A stretch of DNA of 64,000 bases from Avena insularis. Taxonomy: Eukaryota; Streptophyta; Magnoliopsida; Poales; Poaceae. The position numbers and the translations under genes were made by a program. Location: contig CM042694.1 of the NCBI GenBank assembly GCA_023614405.1, positions 479,295,392 to 479,359,391 of the forward strand, in the 5' to 3' direction. Below, piece after piece: positions 58,068 through 64,000 of the stretch. Numbering within the stretch: the first letter of the stretch is position 1; each line of letters opens with the position of its first letter. The notes beneath the pieces were generated by a model. That model was given only the letters and a program-made list of their open reading frames with translations, had not been told where the DNA came from and made no database searches.

Positions 58068-61000
58068 TGTAGCATCCCATTTGTCTAACATCTGTAATTC
58101 TACATGGTCTAATAATAAAATGCTACCTCCTACATATATTTTGTTGCATCATAATTATATCATGCTCATGTCATCATGCCACCTTGAATTTGAGCATTAT
58201 ATAAAACCCTTTTCATTTGGTTCTTATCTCATATGCACTATTAATCGTATTTGCCTCTTGATACATTGCATTTGGTTCTTACTAAATCCTATTGGTCTTT
58301 TGATATATGTTAAATGCCAAGTTGAGTTGAGGGCATATCTTTTACTTCCCCTTACATCTACTAACATGCCATACACCTCTCCTTTGATATCATCTATTTT
58401 CCACCATATACATGTATGTGGCCTTTTGTTGATAGTATTTAAAACAAGGCCACATATATTTGTATGGATCCAATCTACCTATCTCATACACTCATACACA
58501 TGTGATATGTTTCACCATCTTAATACATCATGCATGCATGGAGGTAATCTTGCATGTCTCATGCAAATAAAACCCTCCACCTTCCCTTTTACCTCAATCT
58601 TTTATTTTTGGGTGTGGTGTCCATTCTACCTTGCCTTTCCATCTCCTTCTATTCAATCCTAGTGCTTGCCTCTCTCAAATATTCATATGTGCATGTGGCA
58701 TACCTTTTATTCAAATCTAGTTCTACATGCAATATTAGCCCTAATCACATATGATATCAATGCCTCTAGTGACCTCCATTTTATTCAAATTCTTCTGCAC
58801 TTGTTTGTTTGTTCAACTTTTTGATCAAATACTATATCTACACTCCATCTACAAGTTTTCCTAGCTAATTTAGCTATCTAAATAAAGACTCCATCCCTAT
58901 ATTTATTTTTGTCTCTTGATCTCTGCTTAAATCTTTGACACTAAATCCGTCTAATGTTTTGTCTAAAACTAGTCCATCTAGTCTTGTTTGGACTATATAA
59001 AAACTCTAATCCCCTTCTTCTTTATACACATACACACCTTACCTCTCACCTAGCTAAAACCCTGACTGTGCATGTACCACACATACTTATACCAGCCAGC
59101 TATCTACACCCTCTTTTGGTGTGTGGTTGCATGCACCGATTCACACACACATGTGCACCAAGGCAATCTGGGAGGGAGACGTTTTTCCTTGAACCGAGCA
59201 ATGATAGCAGTTGCAGCGTGCCCCTCCTAGTCTGAACCCGATGCCCTGCACGCCTCCTGTTTCTCTTCTTTTCCCTCTAGCGCACCGCACGTGATCGCCA
59301 GCCCCACCCCACACCGCGCCGTACTCGCTCTCCCTTGCCTCGGCATAAAGCAAGCAGAGGCAGCTGCCAGCCTCACCCTCCTCACCTAACCTCCATCCCC
59401 ATCCCTCTTCCCTTCTCACCTGCCCTAGATCGGGATCGAGACCCCAGCCAGCCCTAAACCCGGTCGCTGTCTACCCTGTCCCCGAAGTCGTCCTGCTGCC
59501 GTCGCCACCGAGCCACCTTGCCCAGGAGCCATGCGAGGAGGTGCACATCGTCCTTGATGTTGTACAGCACCAGGAGCTAGGAGGAGGGCTGGGAAACCAC
59601 ATCACACTGTCGCCGAGGCCGTGCCGCCGCATTCGCCACGTCAACCACCCCGTCTGCGTCCTCTTCGCTCCCCGTTTCGGCCTGCTTGGCTTGCCGACGA
59701 GCGCGAGGTGAGGCCTTCCTTCCTCCAGCAACCCCCTCTGTCCCTGTTGCCGTCCCTGTCGCGCGCGCACGACGGACCACGCCAGTCGCTGCGTGCACCG
59801 CGCTCTCGCACGCCGCGGACAGCAGCGGCAGCAACGGCTGTAGTCGTGCCTGTTCTTCACGTTAGTGTCGTTGTTGCGTTGCTCCTCTTCGGTTTCTGTG
59901 AAAACAAAAGTGGTAGATGATCCTCCCCTCTTTAAAACGAGCCATTACACGCTCAATTTGGTTGGGCGAAGCGCCCTGAATCTTCCTCGCAAGATTGCTC
60001 CAGCTCTTGCGTTTCCTGTCGAAATCCAGTCTGCAGTCGGCCCGTGTTTTTCCCTCTGTTCTTCTCCTCGCCCCATCCGCTGCAGACCTCCGTTGGCGAA
60101 GCTCCAAACAACAAAGTTGTAGACCAACCTTTCCTCTACATCTTTTCTTTTTGCGTCGTCGCGAGTTCTGCAGCCAATCTCTCGCCATCTTTAATCAAAG
60201 TCGGGAGTAGCTACTGTTTTTCTCAGACCTTATTCTTCAGTTTCCTCAGCCTCGCGGAGAGTTTTGCGCATAAGCCCCTGAACTTTTTCCCGCCTCCACC
60301 CGTGGTCCTCTGAGCACCGCCGCACCGTTTTTACGAAAAGGCACCCGGACTCCGCCGTTTTTCCCTCCGCGCGGACCCGGCTCATCCGTGTCCGACCCTA
60401 TTTGGCGCACACCAGCGATGGCCGCGATCGTTGCCCCACTAAATGCATCTCGGTGGCTAGCTTGAGCCACGGTGAGAAAACCGTTCTGCGTTCTGCGCCA
60501 GCGAGCGATACATCCGTGGGTCCACCACCTGTGACTGCGGCTATCTGTTCCTATGTAACAAAAGTTCCAGCGACTTTTTCAAAATAAAAATAATTCTAGA
60601 AAATTGTTTATATGTTTTTAAAATCCAGAAATTAATATCTTTAATTTGATAATACAAATGATATATGTTTTTGAATCAGAAAAATGTGGGGATTTCAAAT
60701 ATGCCATTCAAAATAATGTTTGATTAATTTAAATTTTCGAAATTGTTTAACTGTAATAAAAATGCCTTTTCTTAATTAATTAATAACTTTATTTCTATAA
60801 CTCCAAATTTGATAAATAATATGTCTAAATCGATCAGCACAACGAGCCCGTTCTGTTTATGCATTCCATGTTCTGAATTGCAGCATGCATCATGTCATTA
60901 TTAAAAATCAGAACTGTTTATGGCAATAAAACTTGACCAAATAATTAATAAAATGTTTTATTCTTGTCCCCACACCTCACCCTTGCCATGCTACCTTATT

Positions 61001-61765
61001 GCCATGTAAATTGTGCATCATTCATCATGGCATGCTTGTTGCTTGTCGCATTTTACTTATATGCTTGTGCACATTATTTATGTTGGCCCTTGTTTGTTTG
61101 GTTCTTCTTTCGAATAGACGTCGAGCAGGGGAAATATCAGGAATCCTAGGAGTACTACCCAGATCCGTCTCTCGCTTCAACTGAGCTGCCAGGCAAGCAC
61201 TACCACATACTTGCATACATATAGTACCTATTTCCTCTATCTTATTCTTGCATTATTGAGTCACGCTTGCATTAAATTGAATCCCAAGTACTGCATAGCC
61301 TTTACTTTAAACCCCACCGAGCTTGTTCCTCCATCCCATGAGCCCTTACTACAGGAGTTGTTTGAGCCATGCGAGTCGTAGAACAGCATGTGTAGGGTAT
61401 GTGAGTGTCTGATGGATAACGAGGTACCTAAACAACTTAACCTGAGTAGTAATGGTATAACTAATGAAAGAGGCACCGGTGGGCAATATCTGTTATTTGG
61501 GTTTTATGTCCACTTGTGTCCCGTTGGACCCCGAGTACTTGATACCTGTTCCTTGACTATCGCACTATCTGCATATGGGACCATGAATCCCCTTAGCGCG
61601 AGATCGATTCATTTCTTATTTCTTGGGGCCACAAAGTAGTTTGGGGCTTTATTACTATCCTGTACCTATGCCATGGTTATAATTGTTGTTTCTAATTAAC
61701 GGACACCCGTCTATCATTGGTTAGGCGGATGGCTAGCGAGTATCTATAGACTTGTTAGTTATTAT
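58068..61765 (+). mobile_element. 3' LTR of Tekay-like element, truncated
   Basis: Aligns with 43148-47375. Two lesions: an internal deletion of about 520 bp (equivalent to roughly 46766-47288 of the 5' LTR, between CCATGGTT and TATAACTG-like sequence) and loss of the last about 630 bp. It ends at TTAGTTATTATC, where Athila sequence resumes, so the deletion removed the LTR end and part of Athila RT in one event. A TATA box is at 58993. ORFs inside (58081-58754, 58954-60587, 60964-61639) are not genes. Confidence 0.9.
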
Positions 61766-62900
61766 CCCTCTTAAATCATCTAGAGTATAGCCCATAGCCC
61801 CTCGGTGTTTCTTCAATACCTCCAATAATATTTCCTCTTCCTTCCCTGAAAGTTTAGAGCTAATAATAACATGATATATTTTATTATCGTCAATGTAAGC
61901 ATACTTAAGATCGTCAGGTAAAGGTTTTAGATCGAATACCAGATCCTTTTTAGGTGGCAACATGGTACCCAAATCTTCCACACGCAAGTTATGCTTAAGC
62001 ATCTTAGGTTGACGACGGAGAATCTTGTCAATCTCATTTCTTTCTTCCATCAAGATTTCACTTTTGTGGTCTTCCATAAATTGCTGCAAAGCATTGTTAG
62101 GAGCAAGAGAAATAGAAGCAAGTTGTTCAACTCTAAAATCCTCATTATGGGTTTCATTTTCACAAGGTTCTTTAGTAAATTTCGAAAAATTAAACTCATA
62201 AGATTCCCCATAAAATTTAGTCAAGATTTTCTCCCTTTTGCAATCTATAATAGCTCCACGTGTACTCAATAAAGGTCTACCAAAAATGATGGGATAGGTT
62301 TTACTAGCAGCTGAACCATGTACTAGAAAATCAGCAGGATATTTAATCTTACCACAAAGAACTTCTACGTCCCGTACAATACCAATTGGAGAGATGGTCT
62401 CTCTATTAGCAAGGTGAATAACTACATCAATCTCTTCTAGTTCGCAGGGACTGATTTCATGCATAATTTCTTTGTAAATCTCATAAGGAATAGCACTTGA
62501 ACTTGCACCAATATCACATAAACCATAATAGCAATGATCACCAATTCTAACAGAAAGCACAGGGACACTAGCCTTTTTAGTTCTATTAGGATGTGAGATA
62601 ATATTAGAAGCATCGTCACAGAAGACTATGTGTCCATCTTCTACACTTTTAGTGACAAGGTCTTTCACAATTGCTACAACAGGTTCAATGTTTATTTGTT
62701 CATCAGGTTTTACAGTTCTATTTGCACTTTTATTGATTACACTGGTTATCATAGGATGCTCCTTTACCTTATCCGGGAAGGGTATTTTCTCGATATAAGG
62801 TTCAGGTAGAATGTGATCAATAGTGTAAAATTCAGAACTCCTAACAGGAACACAATCAACAATATCTTTATATGGTGCATGATACTTGTTCCATCCCTTT
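61766..62900 (-). pseudogene. Protease and start of RT of Athila-like element
   Basis: Open on the minus strand from about 62752 to 61766 in frame. Protease motif DIGASSSAIP within LCDIGASS near 62515, FGRPLLSTRGA near 62280, and the pre-RT block GYTLDDLRGI at the very end, where the Tekay LTR fragment begins. The frame upstream continues to about 62900 as the natural gag-pol frame, so the two long minus ORFs here are one polyprotein broken by a frameshift. Confidence 0.8.
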
Positions 62901-63690
62901 TTCGGATTTCAATATAAGAAGCAAAAGCCTTAAAAAAATTTGTAATAACTTGAGAATCAAGACCATAAGCATTACTAATATTTTGAAAGTCATCAGTTCC
63001 CATAAAAGATTCAATGCATTCATAATCATAATTTATACCTGACTTTCTTCCTTTGTCATTCTCCCATGCTTTAGCATTGTCTTGAATACGGTCTAGAAGA
63101 TCCCATTTAGCTTCTTCTTCCATGCGTGTAAATGATCCAGCATAAGAGGCATCCAATAAATCCTTATCACGAAGAGAAAGTCTTGCATAAAAGTTATTAA
63201 TAATAATATTGTTGGCGCGCTCATGAATGGGACATTTGAGCATTAGTAACTTCAATCTCCCCCAAGCTTGGGTTGTACTCTCTCCATCAAGAGGCCAAAA
63301 GTTATATATTTGATTCCGATCTTTATGAATCTCACTAGGAGGATAAAACTTTGAATAAAAGAGAGGTACTATTTCCTCCCATTCAAGAGCTTGACCATTC
63401 TTCAGCAGCTTATACCAATCCTCAGCTCTTCCTTTTAGTGATAACGAGAATAACTTCTTCTTGACTTGATCTATTGTAATACGTGCACACTTGAACAACC
63501 CGCAAAATTCGTGTATAAAGAGCAAATGATCACCAGGATGGACAGTTCCATCTCCAACATAATAGTTATCCATAACACGATCAAAAATTCTTGTAGGTAT
63601 TTTAAAGGTACCATTCTCAGCAGGTGGCGGTTCATGTACTACCTTAGTAGTGGTAGTAGCATTACGAAATAAGAAACTCAGTGAATTGTC
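62764..63690 (-). pseudogene. Gag region of Athila-like element
   Basis: Met at 63690 (MDNSLSFLFR...), about 265 codons in the gag frame. Landmarks: DHLLFIHEFCGLF, KLFSLSLKGRAEDWYK, FYSKFYPPSEIH, WPLDGESTTQAWGRLK and ARLSLRDKDLLDASYAGSF, the standard Athila gag series. A one-base frameshift near 62897 moves the correct frame; the last about 45 codons of the long ORF (IMHHIKILL... onward) are out of frame. No zinc knuckle is seen in this stretch. Confidence 0.85.
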
Positions 63691-63772
63691 CATATTGAAA
63701 ATAAAGCAACTAACAGAAGTAAACAACACTCATAGTAGAAGTTTCCTTTACCAGTTCCACTCTCCAATAGCG

Positions 63773-63797
63773 CTTCACTCCCCGGTAGCCGCGCCAG
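63773..63797 (-). other. PBS, tRNA-Asp type
   Basis: Minus-strand TGGCGCGGCTACCGGGGAG lies 10 bases after the LTR end and differs by two bases from TGGCGCCGTTGCCGGGGA, the tRNA-Asp-complementary PBS typical of Athila-like elements. Confidence 0.75.
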
Positions 63798-63807
63798 AAA
63801 ATAGTCT

Positions 63808-64000
63808 TGATGACCCACAAGTATAGGGGGTGTATCACAGTATTTTTGATAAGTAAGAGTGTCGAACCCAACGAGGAGCAGAAGGTGTTGGCAAATGGCT
63901 TGGAGCAGGAATTCTCTGTAAATACTTAGCAAACAGATTTTTAGGGGTTTTTGATAATGCAAGTAAATTAAGTACGAGTAAATAAAAGACAATAAGACTA
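63808..64000 (-). mobile_element. 5' LTR of Athila-like element, partial
   Basis: Matches 36571-36763 closely (few base differences, for example 'gtcgaaccc' here and 'gttgaaccc' there). Continues beyond the window. Confidence 0.9.

Larger units (their letters stand above)
43148..61765 (+). mobile_element. Tekay-like chromovirus (Ty3/gypsy), nested in Athila
   Basis: Plus-strand element with LTRs at 43148-48003 and 58068-61765, PBS, gag, protease, RT, RNase H, integrase, chromodomain and PPT. It is inserted into the Athila RT (left flank TGAAT, 43143-43147). The right TSD is absent because the 3' LTR end and adjacent Athila sequence are deleted. It contains an inverted solo LTR of its own family (48779-53472). 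The chromodomain and protein order place it in the Tekay/Del clade. Coding capacity is broken by several stops and frameshifts. Confidence 0.9.
36571..64000 (-). mobile_element. Athila-like Ty3/gypsy element, interrupted
   Basis: Minus-strand element: 5' LTR starting at 63808 and running off the window, tRNA-Asp-type PBS, gag, protease and start of RT down to 61766; then, after the inserted Tekay element (43148-61765), the rest of RT, RNase H, integrase, a 3' accessory ORF and the 3' LTR ending at 36571. Left flank GAGTA (36566-36570) should recur beyond 64000 as the TSD. The integrase and protease motifs match the Athila lineage. It lacks about 0.5-0.6 kb of RT, deleted at the right-hand junction. 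Confidence 0.85.

Noticed and set aside
58081..58754. 193-codon ORF on plus strand
   Set aside because: Falls in the AT-rich U3 of the 3' LTR; the equivalent stretch of the 5' LTR (43161-43800) is broken into two frames.

Overview
The window is repeat-dominated nuclear DNA of a large-genome grass, most likely a Triticeae species (wheat, barley, rye or Aegilops group). The evidence is Stowaway MITEs with CTCCCTCCG/CGGAGGGAG ends, a BARE/Angela-like copia LTR, Athila-lineage and Tekay-lineage gypsy elements nested in each other, CACTA termini, and no intact ordinary gene. All calls come from reading motifs, repeats, target-site duplications (TSDs) and conceptual translations by eye; no database search was possible.

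Layout. 1-3061: 3' half of a decayed copia element with its LTR. 3062-3162: right end of a CACTA transposon. 3163-6600: fragments of local dispersed repeats. 6600-17100: a cluster of minus-strand relics (6600-7575, 13085-13476, 15415-15963, 16059-16780). At least two join an F-box-like N-terminus to a SINA/SIAH-type zinc-finger and substrate-binding region; one keeps only the F-box part and one only the SINA part. The cluster is split by a CACTA-like left end carrying a 126-bp minisatellite, which is itself split by a 1560-bp gypsy solo LTR with a perfect CCCCG TSD.

17100-36446: locally amplified non-coding repeats, here named A (period about 572 bp), B (about 380 bp), C (about 523 bp), D (dispersed, about 550 bp) and E (a 995-bp tandem duplication). 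They are interspersed with Stowaway MITEs and one broken histone H2A gene (31938-32491).

36571-64000: three-level nested retrotransposons. A minus-strand Athila-like gypsy element (3' LTR 36571-38084; integrase, RNase H and RT to 43147; then protease, gag, PBS and 5' LTR from 61766 past the window end) is interrupted in its RT by a plus-strand Tekay-like chromovirus (43148-61765, LTRs about 4.86 kb). An inverted solo LTR of the same Tekay family sits inside the Tekay leader (48779-53472, TSD TTTGT). All polyproteins carry nonsense or frameshift lesions, except that the Athila integrase frame and the Tekay gag-protease segment are open.

The two most interesting observations are the F-box plus SINA architecture in a small tandem family, and the head-to-head inverted pair of about 4.7-kb LTRs, which could make long hairpin RNA.
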